From Vibrio sp. qd031 (GTDB taxonomy: Bacteria > Pseudomonadota > Gammaproteobacteria > Enterobacterales > Vibrionaceae), in contig NZ_JXQD01000036.1 of assembly GCF_002100145.1 (NCBI RefSeq), positions 228,950-292,949 on the forward strand: a stretch of 64,000 nt of DNA, written 5' to 3'. Shown here piece by piece: positions 34,385 through 42,493 of this stretch. Both the position numbers and the translations under genes were made by a program. The notes below the pieces were generated by a model. The model saw only the letters and a program-made list of their open reading frames with translations. It searched no databases and had not been told where the DNA came from. How positions within the stretch are numbered: the stretch's first letter is position 1; every line of letters starts with the position of its first letter.

Positions 34385-35257
34385 ATGACACACACTCCAT
34401 CTGTCAAATACATAGGCGCACACGTGTCTGCCGCTGGAGGTGTCGAGAATGCCCCGGTAAGAGCACAAGAGATTGGTGCTAACGCGTTTGCGTTGTTTAC
34501 CAAAAACCAGCGTCAATGGAAGGCTAAACCTTTGGAGGCCGAGAGTATTTCGCTGTTTAAGCAACGGTGTAAAGAGCTGGGGTTTAGCGCGGATCAAATT
34601 CTTCCTCATGACTCTTACTTGATCAATCTTGGCGCTCCAGATCCAGAGAAGTTAGAAAAATCACGCGCAGCGTTTATCGATGAGATGGAGCGATGTGAGT
34701 TACTTGGGTTGACGTTGCTAAATTTTCACCCAGGCAGCCATTTGAAACAATGCAGTGAGGAAGAGTGTTTGGCGACCATAGCTGAGTCGATCAACTTAGC
34801 ACATAAAGCTGTTCCTAATGTGATTGCAGTGATTGAGAACACCGCTGGCCAAGGGACCAACCTAGGATGGCGATTTGAGCATTTGGCGTCGATAATTGAC
34901 CAGGTAGACGACAAATCTAGAGTGGGTATCTGTATTGATACATGTCACACATTCGCAGCGGGCTATGATTTACGAACTCAAGATGCTTTTAATCAAACGT
35001 TTGAAGAGTTCGATAAAATTGTTGGTATGCACTACCTAAGGGCAATGCACATTAATGACTCTAAAGTCGAGTTAGGAAAGCGAGTGGATCGCCATCATTC
35101 TCTTGGTGAGGGGCATATTGGGTGGGACTGTTTCAAATATATTGCTCAAGATCGCAGATTTGATGGTATCCCACTGATTTTAGAGACAATTGAACCTGAA
35201 ATCTGGCACAATGAAATCCAACAATTAAGAGCTTACCACGCAAATCTTTTGGCTTAG
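34385..35257 (+). CDS. nfo: Endonuclease IV
   Basis: An AP endonuclease of the xylose-isomerase-like TIM-barrel fold that incises 5' to abasic sites in base-excision repair. The 290-residue product has YIGAHVSAAGGVENAP at the N-terminus and Zn-binding motifs NFHPGSH, VIENTAGQGTNLG, GICIDTCHTFAAGYD, HINDSKVELGKRVDRHHSLGEGHIG and LILETIEP. It is divergent from grcA and upstream of ung, so two base-excision repair genes lie close together. Confidence 0.97.
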   Translation: MTHTPSVKYIGAHVSAAGGVENAPVRAQEIGANAFALFTKNQRQWKAKPLEAESISLFKQRCKELGFSADQILPHDSYLINLGAPDPEKLEKSRAAFIDEMERCELLGLTLLNFHPGSHLKQCSEEECLATIAESINLAHKAVPNVIAVIENTAGQGTNLGWRFEHLASIIDQVDDKSRVGICIDTCHTFAAGYDLRTQDAFNQTFEEFDKIVGMHYLRAMHINDSKVELGKRVDRHHSLGEGHIGWDCFKYIAQDRRFDGIPLILETIEPEIWHNEIQQLRAYHANLLA

Positions 35258-35328
35258 TTTTACAATTAGCTACAAGGTGTTTTTTTAGCGATGGGCTGGC
35301 ACGGAAATTGGATGGTTTAGAAAGGCAA

Positions 35329-35355
35329 GAGGCGTATAAGAGCTGTATGCGCCTC
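35329..35355 (+). repeat. Hairpin before the candidate small ORF
   Basis: Nine-bp stem GAGGCGTAT (35329-35337) / ATGCGCCTC (35347-35355), one G-T pair, loop of 9, located 34 bases before the candidate small gene. It may end the nfo transcript, though no T-run follows. Confidence 0.45.
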
Positions 35356-35389
35356 AATTTCGGTACTTATTTGCAGAAGGGGAAGTCCT

Positions 35390-35485
35390 ATGCCTATTGT
35401 TCACGCTCATCCCGTACCCAATCGTAACTCACACTCACGTGGTCATTTCCGTACACCTCAAAAGAAAAAGCCTTCGACGTCATAA
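35390..35485 (+). CDS. Candidate 31-residue basic small protein
   Basis: An ATG frame of 31 codons in the nfo-ung gap, preceded by AAGGGGAAG at good spacing. The product is basic and His/Pro/Ser-rich: MPIVHAHPVPNRNSHSRG then HFRTPQKKKPSTS, with a KKK tail. No membrane segment or known motif. The ribosome site and the position in an otherwise unexplained 384-base gap support it; conservation is untested. No other gene was seen in 35258-35641. Confidence 0.4.
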   Translation: MPIVHAHPVPNRNSHSRGHFRTPQKKKPSTS

Positions 35486-35641
35486 CAAGTGACTCTCTAG
35501 ACCTAAATAGCGTTCGTCCAACAATGTCGCTAGCAGAGCATTTTTGTTCAACTCTCTGTGTCTGACTACTTGGTGGGCGAGGGTTTTTATCTTCTCCAAA
35601 AAAAACTACACTTGTGCCACTGAAAAACAGAGGGAGGGTGT

Positions 35642-36304
35642 ATGACTACCACTTGGTCTAGCATTTTAGATACACAGCGTAAGCTTGCCTATTATTCTGA
35701 GGTTGAGCGTTTTGTGGCTGCTCAAAGAGCGCAAGGTAAGAACATTTTTCCACCTCAAGACGAGGTGTTTTCTGCGTTTGATGCAGTGGCGTTTGATCAA
35801 GTGAAAGTAGTGATACTAGGCCAAGACCCCTATCACGGTGCTGGGCAAGCGCATGGCCTGAGTTTTTCAGTCAAGCCTGGTGTTAAAATTCCGCCTTCGC
35901 TACGAAATATCTATAAAGAACTTGATCAAGATATTGCGGGATTCACACCTCCAGAACACGGTTATTTGCAACAGTGGGCCGATCAGGGCGTGTTGTTGCT
36001 TAATACCGTTTTGACGGTTGAAGAGGGCAAAGCCCATTCGCACGCAAAATGTGGTTGGGAGCAGTTCACGGATGCCGTTCTTGGTGAAATCAATCAGCAT
36101 CGACAGGGCGTCATTTTTCTGTTGTGGGGGGCTCATGCGCAAAAAAAAGCCGCAATACTCGACCCCGACAGGCACCATTTGCTCGTTGCACCTCACCCCT
36201 CGCCACTGTCAGCTAGGCGCGGTTTTTTTGGCTGTCAGCATTTCTCCCAAACCAATAAGCTATTGATTAAAAACGGTCACACCCCGATTAATTGGCAACT
36301 TTAG
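35642..36304 (+). CDS. ung: Uracil-DNA glycosylase
   Basis: Family 1 UDG that excises uracil from DNA. The water-activating Asp62 lies in VVILGQDPYHGAGQAHGLSFSV. The GVLLLNTVLTVEEGKAHSH motif and the minor-groove HPSPLSARRGFFGCQHFSQTN loop (His about 185) are all present. Length 220 (E. coli 229). GGGAGGG precedes the ATG. Confidence 0.97.
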   Translation: MTTTWSSILDTQRKLAYYSEVERFVAAQRAQGKNIFPPQDEVFSAFDAVAFDQVKVVILGQDPYHGAGQAHGLSFSVKPGVKIPPSLRNIYKELDQDIAGFTPPEHGYLQQWADQGVLLLNTVLTVEEGKAHSHAKCGWEQFTDAVLGEINQHRQGVIFLLWGAHAQKKAAILDPDRHHLLVAPHPSPLSARRGFFGCQHFSQTNKLLIKNGHTPINWQL

Positions 36305-36409
36305 TCATCAAGACCGATACTCGGTATTGAATATTTAACCTGTGTCAAAGCACCATGTGGCGAAAAGATATACACTTATACTTCAGATGGGATTCTGGAG
36401 GATAGGATC

Positions 36410-36961
36410 ATGATGATTGAAGCCATTCGTCGAGAGCACGGATATATGGTGCGTTTGCTGGCGATACTAAAGAAAAAACTGACCGCGCTCCAAGCGGAAG
36501 AAACAATAAACTATTCGCTGGTGTATGAAATCGCCGACTATCTGTGTAACCACACAGAAAAAACGCATCACCCTAAAGAAGACCTAATCTACCGCTACTA
36601 CCTAGACCACTATGGAATGGATAAAACCATAACCAATCTGGAAGACGATCATGTTCAGCTGTCTGAGAAGTCCCATGCGTTTCTCACCACAGTGGAGATG
36701 ATTCTGCAAGATGCCATTGTACCCACAGATATTTTTTCCCAGCAGCTGGGAGATTTCATCCGAGACCAAAAAACGCACTTGGACATCGAAGAAAGAGAAA
36801 TTCTACCAAGGATCACCGATACCTTTACCGTGTCTGACTGGCAAGCATTAGAAGCACAGTGGGGAACGCAAGAAGACGATCCCGTATTTGGTGAAACCAT
36901 TGCCGATAAATACAAACAATTGGCTGAGCGAGTCAAAGGGACAGAGCGCGAATACGTATAA
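36410..36961 (+). CDS. Hemerythrin-like (HHE) domain protein
   Basis: A 183-residue soluble helical protein with hemerythrin HHE-type ligands: EAIRREHGYM at the N-terminus, CNHTEKTHHPKEDLIY around residues 50-65, EDDHVQL around 87 and THLDIEEREILPR around 130. Such proteins bind a di-iron centre and have been linked to oxygen or nitric-oxide sensing and iron handling. GGAGGATAGG precedes two adjacent ATG codons (36410 and 36413); either may start. A strong terminator follows. Confidence 0.85.
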   Translation: MMIEAIRREHGYMVRLLAILKKKLTALQAEETINYSLVYEIADYLCNHTEKTHHPKEDLIYRYYLDHYGMDKTITNLEDDHVQLSEKSHAFLTTVEMILQDAIVPTDIFSQQLGDFIRDQKTHLDIEEREILPRITDTFTVSDWQALEAQWGTQEDDPVFGETIADKYKQLAERVKGTEREYV

Positions 36962-36976
36962 CGCCAACAAAGTGAT

Positions 36977-37008
36977 AAATGGTCAGGCTTGCCTGGCCAT
37001 TTTTTTTG
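36977..37008 (+). terminator. Terminator after the hemerythrin-like gene
   Basis: Perfect stem TGGTCAGGC (36980-36988) / GCCTGGCCA (36991-36999) followed by eight T. Confidence 0.93.
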
Positions 37009-37027
37009 CATATTTTTGCCTAATACC

Positions 37028-37055
37028 CTTGAAAAGTAATTTCGCGACCTTATCT
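37028..37055 (+). promoter_or_regulatory. Sigma-32-like promoter 1 of dnaK
   Basis: CTTGAAA (37028-37034), 13-bp spacer, CCTTATCT (37048-37055) in a CGACCTTATCT context that resembles the E. coli dnaK P1 -10 region. Confidence 0.55.
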
Positions 37056-37087
37056 AAGGGGCATACGAAATGAACTTTTGCTTCGAA

Positions 37088-37116
37088 CTTGAAAAGTTTG
37101 TGGCATCCCCCCATTA
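37088..37116 (+). promoter_or_regulatory. Sigma-32-like promoter 2 of dnaK
   Basis: CTTGAAA (37088-37094), 14-bp spacer, CCCCATTA (37109-37116), an excellent match to the heat-shock consensus CTTGAAA-N11-16-CCCCATNT and only 39 bp from the dnaK ATG. Confidence 0.8.
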
Positions 37117-37154
37117 CTGGGGTTAGCAAGAAAACTGAATTTGGAGATGAACTG

Positions 37155-39068
37155 ATGGGTAAAATCATTGGTATTGACTTAGGTACTACTAACTCATGTG
37201 TTGCTGTTCTTGACGGCAACGCGCCACGCGTAATTGAAAATGCTGAAGGTGAACGTACCACAGCATCTGTTATTGCTTACACCGATGGTGAGACGCTTGT
37301 TGGTCAACCAGCAAAACGTCAAGCAGTAACAAACCCAACTAACACGTTGTTCGCTATCAAGCGTCTGATCGGTCGTCGTTTTGAAGACGAAGAAGTTCAG
37401 CGCGATATCGAAATCATGCCGTTTAAAATTGTTAAAGCGGACAATGGTGATGCGTGGGTTGAAGCGCAAGGCCAACAAATGGCGGCTCCTCAAGTTTCTG
37501 CTGAAGTTCTTAAGAAAATGAAGAAAACCGCAGAAGATTTCCTGGGTGAAGAAGTGACTGGCGCTGTTGTAACAGTTCCTGCTTACTTTAACGATGCCCA
37601 GCGTCAAGCAACCAAAGATGCTGGTCGTATCGCAGGCCTTGATGTTAAGCGTATCATCAACGAACCAACAGCTGCAGCTCTAGCCTACGGTTTAGACAAG
37701 CAAGGTGGCGATCGCACTATCGCAGTGTATGACCTTGGTGGCGGTACATTCGATATCTCTATTATCGAAATCGACGAAGTAGAAGGCGAGAAAACCTTCG
37801 AAGTATTGTCTACTAACGGTGACACTCACCTTGGTGGTGAAGACTTCGATAACCGCATGATCAACTACTTGGTTAGCGAATTTAAAGCAGAGCAAGGCAT
37901 CGACCTGAAAAACGATCCTCTTGCGATGCAACGTGTTAAAGAAGCGGCAGAGAAAGCGAAAATCGAACTTTCTTCAGCGCAGCAAACTGACGTAAACCTA
38001 CCTTACGTTACCGCTGATGCAACCGGTCCTAAGCACATGAACATTAAAGTGACTCGTGCAAAACTTGAGTCTCTAGTAGAAGACCTAGTACAACGTTCTC
38101 TTGAGCCGCTAAAAGTCGCGCTTGCGGATGCTGACCTATCTGTTAGCGAAATCACTGACGTTATTCTAGTTGGTGGTCAGACTCGTATGCCTATGGTTCA
38201 AGCTAAGGTAACCGAATTCTTTGGTAAAGAGCCACGTAAAGACGTTAACCCTGACGAAGCTGTTGCAATGGGTGCTGCTGTTCAAGGTGGTGTTCTTGCA
38301 GGTGACGTTAAAGACGTTCTTCTACTTGACGTTACTCCACTGTCTTTCGGTATCGAAACGATGGGCGGCGTAATGACTAAGCTTATCGAGAAAAACACCA
38401 CTATCCCGACTAAAGCGGATCAAGTGTTCTCGACAGCAGAAGACAACCAAAGCGCGGTAACTATCCACGTTCTTCAAGGTGAGCGTAAGCAAGCGACGTA
38501 CAACAAGTCTCTTGGTCAGTTTAACCTAGAAGGTATCAACCCAGCGCCACGTGGCATGCCACAAATCGAAGTCACTTTCGATCTGGACGCGGATGGTATC
38601 TTGAACGTATCAGCGAAAGATAAAGCGACAGGTAAAGAGCAAAAGATCACTATTCAAGCGTCTGGCGGTTTGTCTGACGAAGAGATCGAAGCAATGGTTC
38701 AAGAAGCGGAAGCGAACAAAGAAGCTGACAAAAAGTTCGAAGAACTTGTCACTACTCGTAACCAAGCTGACCAAATGATCCACGGCACTCGTAAGCAAAT
38801 GGAAGAAGCGGGTGACGCTCTACCAGCTGAAGAGAAAGAAAAGATCGAATCAGCGATTGCAGCACTAGAATCTGTTAAGTCTGGTGATGACAAAGAAGCG
38901 ATTGACTCAAAAGTTCAAGAATTGATGCAAGCAGCTCAAAAGCTAATGGAGATTGCTCAGCAGCAAGCTCAAGCAGCTCAAGGCGGCGCAGACGCAGGTG
39001 AACAACCTCAACAAGACGATGTTGTTGACGCTGAGTTCGAAGAAGTAAAAGACGAAGATAAGAAGTAA
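37155..39068 (+). CDS. dnaK: Chaperone DnaK (Hsp70)
   Basis: ATP-driven Hsp70 chaperone of 637 residues. N-terminal actin-like ATPase signatures are GIDLGTTNSCVAV (from residue 6), IAVYDLGGGTFDISI and VILVGGQTRMPMVQ. The interdomain linker VLLLDVTPLS leads to the substrate-binding domain and a helical lid ending in an acidic EEVKDEDKK tail. ATG 37155 gives the E. coli N-terminus MGKIIGID; the longer frame from 37089 overlaps the promoter and is rejected. Two sigma-32-like promoters precede it and dnaJ follows. Confidence 0.98.
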   Translation: MGKIIGIDLGTTNSCVAVLDGNAPRVIENAEGERTTASVIAYTDGETLVGQPAKRQAVTNPTNTLFAIKRLIGRRFEDEEVQRDIEIMPFKIVKADNGDAWVEAQGQQMAAPQVSAEVLKKMKKTAEDFLGEEVTGAVVTVPAYFNDAQRQATKDAGRIAGLDVKRIINEPTAAALAYGLDKQGGDRTIAVYDLGGGTFDISIIEIDEVEGEKTFEVLSTNGDTHLGGEDFDNRMINYLVSEFKAEQGIDLKNDPLAMQRVKEAAEKAKIELSSAQQTDVNLPYVTADATGPKHMNIKVTRAKLESLVEDLVQRSLEPLKVALADADLSVSEITDVILVGGQTRMPMVQAKVTEFFGKEPRKDVNPDEAVAMGAAVQGGVLAGDVKDVLLLDVTPLSFGIETMGGVMTKLIEKNTTIPTKADQVFSTAEDNQSAVTIHVLQGERKQATYNKSLGQFNLEGINPAPRGMPQIEVTFDLDADGILNVSAKDKATGKEQKITIQASGGLSDEEIEAMVQEAEANKEADKKFEELVTTRNQADQMIHGTRKQMEEAGDALPAEEKEKIESAIAALESVKSGDDKEAIDSKVQELMQAAQKLMEIAQQQAQAAQGGADAGEQPQQDDVVDAEFEEVKDEDKK

Positions 39069-39073
39069 CAACG

Positions 39074-39093
39074 ACCCTCTTTAACTAGAGGGT
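39074..39093 (+). terminator. Hairpin between dnaK and dnaJ
   Basis: ACCCTCT (39074-39080) / AGAGGGT (39087-39093), loop TTAACT, then a weak AATTTTA. It starts five bases after the dnaK stop and may reduce read-through to dnaJ. The remaining bases to 39312 hold no visible gene. Confidence 0.5.
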
Positions 39094-39312
39094 AATTTTA
39101 CATTCTTGAAGTGCGGGCGTTGGAGTAATCTCTCGCCCGCATATTTGTAATAAGTTGCTAGTGATAAAGAAAGACCAAAGAGAGACTTAAGCAAGGCATA
39201 TTGCATTAGTTGTTCTTTACCTCTTGAACGAATAAGAGCTGATCTTTATCTCTATCAACATGGGCAATTCGCGGCTAAGCCGCATGCAGTAATTTTTTTG
39301 GTGACACATAAC

Positions 39313-40458
39313 ATGTCTAAACGTGATTTTTACGAAGTATTGGGCGTAAGCCGTGACGCATCTGAGCGTGATATTAAAAAAGCGTACAAGCGCCTAGCAA
39401 TGAAGTATCACCCTGACCGGAATCAGGGCGATGCGGGTGCTGCGGAACAGTTTAAAGAAGTAAAAGAAGCGTACGAAATATTAACCGACGCACAGAAGAA
39501 AGCAGCCTACGATCAATACGGTCATGCAGCCTTTGAACAAGGTGGTATGGGGGGCGGCGGCTATGGCGGCGGTGCTGGTGGCGATTTTGGCGATATCTTC
39601 GGGGATGTGTTTGGCGACATCTTTGGTGGCGGTCGCCGTGGTGGCGGTGGTCAACGTGCACAGCGTGGCTCTGACTTGCGTTACAACATGGAGCTGTCGC
39701 TAGAAGAAGCCGTGAAAGGTGTCTCCAAAGAGATTGAAGTGCCTACACTGGTTAATTGTGATACCTGTGAAGGCTCTGGCGCGAAAAAAGGGTCAACCCC
39801 TGAAACCTGTGGTACCTGTCATGGCCATGGCCAAGTGCAAATGCGCCAAGGTTTCTTTGCGGTTCAGCAAACCTGTCCTACCTGTAATGGTAAAGGTAAA
39901 ACGATCAAAGACCCATGTAATAGCTGTCATGGTCAAGGTCGCGTACAAAAAACCAAGACACTCAATGTTAAAATCCCAGCAGGCGTGGATACAGGTGACC
40001 GTATTCGACTTTCTGGCGAGGGTGAAGCGGGTGAAATGGGGGCTCCAGCCGGAGACTTGTACGTGCAGGTCCATGTGCGTGAACACCATATCTTTGAGCG
40101 TGAAGGCAACAACTTGTACTGCGAAGTGCCCGTTAGTTTTGCCATGGCTGCATTGGGCGGAGAAGTTGAAGTACCAACGCTTGATGGCCGTGTAAACCTA
40201 AAAGTGCCAGAAGAAACCCAAACGGGACGTATGTTCCGTATGCGGGGTAAAGGCGTTAAAGGCGTTCGAGGCGGCGGTATTGGTGATTTAATCGTTAAGT
40301 TGGTTGTTGAAACTCCGGTTAAGTTAAGCGCGCGTCAAAAAGAGTTACTCAAAGAGTTTGAAGAGTCGTGCGGTGGCGATGCTGCGAATAAGCACAAGCC
40401 AAAATCAGAAGGCTTTTTCAACGGTGTTAAGAAGTTCTTTGACGACTTAACCAGTTAA
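39313..40458 (+). CDS. dnaJ: Co-chaperone DnaJ (Hsp40)
   Basis: A type I J-protein of 381 residues that stimulates DnaK ATPase. The J domain contains the HPD motif (KYHPDRN near residue 33). A Gly/Phe-rich segment (about 70-115) and four zinc-finger repeats follow (CDTCEGSG, CGTCHGHG, CPTCNGKG, CNSCHGQG, about 140-200), then the C-terminal substrate domains. ATG 39313 matches MSKRDFYE of E. coli. It is co-oriented with dnaK across a 244-bp gap, longer than in E. coli, and ends in a strong terminator. Confidence 0.97.
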   Translation: MSKRDFYEVLGVSRDASERDIKKAYKRLAMKYHPDRNQGDAGAAEQFKEVKEAYEILTDAQKKAAYDQYGHAAFEQGGMGGGGYGGGAGGDFGDIFGDVFGDIFGGGRRGGGGQRAQRGSDLRYNMELSLEEAVKGVSKEIEVPTLVNCDTCEGSGAKKGSTPETCGTCHGHGQVQMRQGFFAVQQTCPTCNGKGKTIKDPCNSCHGQGRVQKTKTLNVKIPAGVDTGDRIRLSGEGEAGEMGAPAGDLYVQVHVREHHIFEREGNNLYCEVPVSFAMAALGGEVEVPTLDGRVNLKVPEETQTGRMFRMRGKGVKGVRGGGIGDLIVKLVVETPVKLSARQKELLKEFEESCGGDAANKHKPKSEGFFNGVKKFFDDLTS

Positions 40459-40477
40459 GATTACTGTTTAAACAGAC

Positions 40478-40508
40478 AAAACGGAGGCGAATACCTCCGT
40501 TTTTTTTA
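40478..40508. terminator. Terminator after dnaJ
   Basis: AAAACGGAGG / CCTCCGTTTT stem with loop CGAATA and T8 on the plus strand. The A-rich left arm also gives a T-run for the convergent pilin gene ending at 40506. Confidence 0.9.
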
Positions 40509-40919
40509 TTGTCCCCAACATGATGTGGGGGCTTTGTGCTGAGCTTGAGTCAAGGTCATCATACTGCAGGTGTCATCGTCACCAAAGAGTGAAGTAGCTT
40601 GTATGGTATAGGTTGCTGCAGACGTTATCCCAAACTCTACGTTGGACGAAGAGGTGCAGACCGTACATTGCCCTTCTGAAACGATTTGAAAATCGTAGCC
40701 GTTAATAAAGCTTGGATTTAACCGGTCATAGCGCGCTTCTAAATGAAGTTGCAGTGTCAGTAAATCAGATTGAACATTTGCCCGATGGCTACGCATTAGA
40801 TGCTGCTGGTAACTAGGGTAAGCAATGCTCGCGATTATCCCAATCAGCAGTAAGACTATGGATACTTCGATAAGCGTCATCCCTAGCGATGCAACTTTTG
40901 TCGAGTTCTTAATAAACAT
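40506..40919 (-). CDS. PilE-like type IV minor pilin
   Basis: A prepilin with a short leader cut after Gly in VASLG^MTLIEVSIVLLLIGIIASIAYPSYQQH. Glu5 of the mature pilin is present and the hydrophobic N-terminal helix is typical. The C-terminal half has paired cysteines (GQCTVC; DTCSMMTLTQ...TSCW), the PilE-like disulfide loop. ATG 40919 has GGATGGAG upstream; the longer frame from 41006 is rejected. It is divergent from the fimT-type gene cluster, with which it probably builds the pilus tip complex of the competence or ChiRP-type pilus. Confidence 0.85.
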   Translation of the reverse strand: MFIKNSTKVASLGMTLIEVSIVLLLIGIIASIAYPSYQQHLMRSHRANVQSDLLTLQLHLEARYDRLNPSFINGYDFQIVSEGQCTVCTSSSNVEFGITSAATYTIQATSLFGDDDTCSMMTLTQAQHKAPTSCWGQ

Positions 40920-41014
40920 GTTTTCTCCATCCCACTCTAAGCAATACCCCTCCATACAACCTGCGATCACATTACACTTTTCGCAACGGTCAGGAAGCAG
41001 TTGCATGAGGTTTC

Positions 41015-41530
41015 ATGAAATTTTACGAGACGCTTCGAGGGGTTGGATTACTAGAGTTTCTCATTGGTATGTCGCTACTTACGCTACTTGTAGCAGTTGC
41101 GACACCAAGCTTTATTCGGCTTCACGAGTATCACCAAATGAGAAACTACGCCAATCAAATCAAACGCCTAATGGATCAAGCTAGAATCGAGTCGATGAAG
41201 CGGCGACAGCCTGTTTATGTTCATCGGGCGATTTCTAGCAGCAGCGAAATGAACTGGCGGGTGAGTTTGTATCTGGATGATGCTGAACGGGATTATTCGG
41301 ATCATGAGCATAATGCATTAGCCACAGTCTCTGGCAGGGATGCGCTGTTAACGTCTACTCACTCTATTGTTGGCTACTCACCCAGGCATGGCCGAATAAA
41401 TCAAGCTGGGCATTTTAAGCTTCAGTTACCGGCTCAATCGAGTTCGCTAAAAATTATCTACCACAATGGCAGTGGGCGAATTCGTGTGTGCAGTGCAGGG
41501 GAGGATAAATATGGCTACAAAGGCTGTTAA
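41015..41530 (+). CDS. fimT: FimT/GspH-type minor pilin
   Basis: A 171-residue prepilin with a short leader (MKFYETLRG) cut before VGLLEFLIGMSLLTLLVAVATPSF; Glu5 is present. The FimT/GspH signature follows: alpha-helix with NYANQIKRLMDQARIESMKRRQPVYVHR, a beta-rich body, and a C-terminal GRIRVCS. FimT of related species binds DNA through C-terminal basic residues during uptake; this tail (GRIRVCSAGEDKYGYKGC) is only mildly basic. First gene of a four-gene overlapping set. Confidence 0.85.
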   Translation: MKFYETLRGVGLLEFLIGMSLLTLLVAVATPSFIRLHEYHQMRNYANQIKRLMDQARIESMKRRQPVYVHRAISSSSEMNWRVSLYLDDAERDYSDHEHNALATVSGRDALLTSTHSIVGYSPRHGRINQAGHFKLQLPAQSSSLKIIYHNGSGRIRVCSAGEDKYGYKGC

Positions 41531-42128
41531 GCAAATGATGTTCGCTACACAGCGTGGCGCGAGTCTTATTGAATTGCTACTTGCGACGTTAATTGCGAGT
41601 GGTTTACTTGTGTCTAGTAGCCGTCTGTTTATTAAAACGCAGCAGCAGTCGTACCAACTACTGCAGGATGTTCAACTGATCGAAGATTTGTATCGAACAT
41701 TGTATATGCTCAAGACAGAAGCAAGGCGAGCTGGCTTTAATGCAACATTGGGCCATTCGCTTACTTTGACTGGTGCATCGAAAGTGATCGAGTCAGGCAG
41801 TGATTGGGTCGATGTTATTTCGCTTATTGACGATGAGGGTAAATGGTACAAAACACGTTATCAGAAGGATGCTAGCGACCCAACGTTAGACGTCTGTACT
41901 CAGAGTGTCGCTACGCACCTTTTAAAGCCAGGTATTGGACCATGCAGTGGGAACTTTTTCTCGTTGCTGGATAATAACGCTGTTCAGCTCAGTGAGTTTT
42001 CCATTTCGCAGGCGATGTTAGCGGGCGGAAATACAAGTCTACTATCGATAGACATGACGCTAAGCCATGCCAATACCGCGAAGCAACTGAGCCAATCTAC
42101 GTTGATCAAACAGCGAAACTGGCAGTGA
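41511..42128 (+). CDS. pilW: PilW-type minor pilin
   Basis: A prepilin of about 205 residues. The leader is cut in QRG^ASLIELLLATLIASGLLVSSSRLF, with mature Glu5 present. The QLIEDLYRTLYMLKTEARRAGF segment is typical of PilW. ATG 41511 has GGGGAGG upstream and lies inside the 3' end of the fimT gene (20-bp overlap), so translation is coupled. The longer frame from 41466 is rejected. Confidence 0.82.
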   Translation: MATKAVKQMMFATQRGASLIELLLATLIASGLLVSSSRLFIKTQQQSYQLLQDVQLIEDLYRTLYMLKTEARRAGFNATLGHSLTLTGASKVIESGSDWVDVISLIDDEGKWYKTRYQKDASDPTLDVCTQSVATHLLKPGIGPCSGNFFSLLDNNAVQLSEFSISQAMLAGGNTSLLSIDMTLSHANTAKQLSQSTLIKQRNWQ

Positions 42129-42493
42129 TGATAGCGACGGGCAAGCAGCGGGGTTTGGCTGTATTACTGTTAGTGCTCACTATGTTAAGCGCTTCATTAA
42201 TGATCACACTGACAATGCATCATCGCATATTTGGCCTGCTCAAGGAGAGTCATATGCAAATGATTATGACCGAAGAGTTTTGGATTGCGGAAGGGGGATT
42301 AGAGTGCGCATATGGGCAATTGCGCAATAGCGGAATTGTATCGCACAGCTGCGGGTTAACAGCGAGTGATATTCACCTTTTGGCTATACCCGATGGTTGG
42401 GTGATTCATTCTACGTCGGGCAGCGTCACGGTGCGTAAAGGTTTTAATACTCTTGAGAATCGTTGGATAAAAGGCAGTTGGAATGACCTCTAA
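42128..42493 (+). CDS. pilX: PilX-type minor pilin
   Basis: A prepilin of 121 residues with the cleavage motif KQRG^LAVLLLVLTMLSASLMITLTM. Mature position 5 is Leu, not Glu, as in PilX/GspK-type tip pilins. An EEFWIAEGGLECAYGQL segment follows, with a Cys repeated in SHSCGL. The ATG overlaps the pilW stop by one base; a GTG one codon earlier (42125) is possible. It overlaps the next gene by 11 bp. Confidence 0.78.
   Translation: MIATGKQRGLAVLLLVLTMLSASLMITLTMHHRIFGLLKESHMQMIMTEEFWIAEGGLECAYGQLRNSGIVSHSCGLTASDIHLLAIPDGWVIHSTSGSVTVRKGFNTLENRWIKGSWNDL

Noticed and set aside
36655..37011. 118-residue minus-strand frame over the hemerythrin gene
   Set aside because: Antisense to HHE ligand motifs and runs through an intrinsic terminator.
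37089..37154. 22-residue N-terminal extension of DnaK
   Set aside because: The extension is translated from the sigma-32 promoter and leader; MGKIIGIDLGTTNS at 37155 is the universal DnaK N-terminus.
40920..41014. CRP-S (competence) site between the PilE-like gene and fimT
   Set aside because: TGCGA and TCGCA half-sites occur but 14 bp apart instead of 6, so the palindrome is not a valid CRP-S site.
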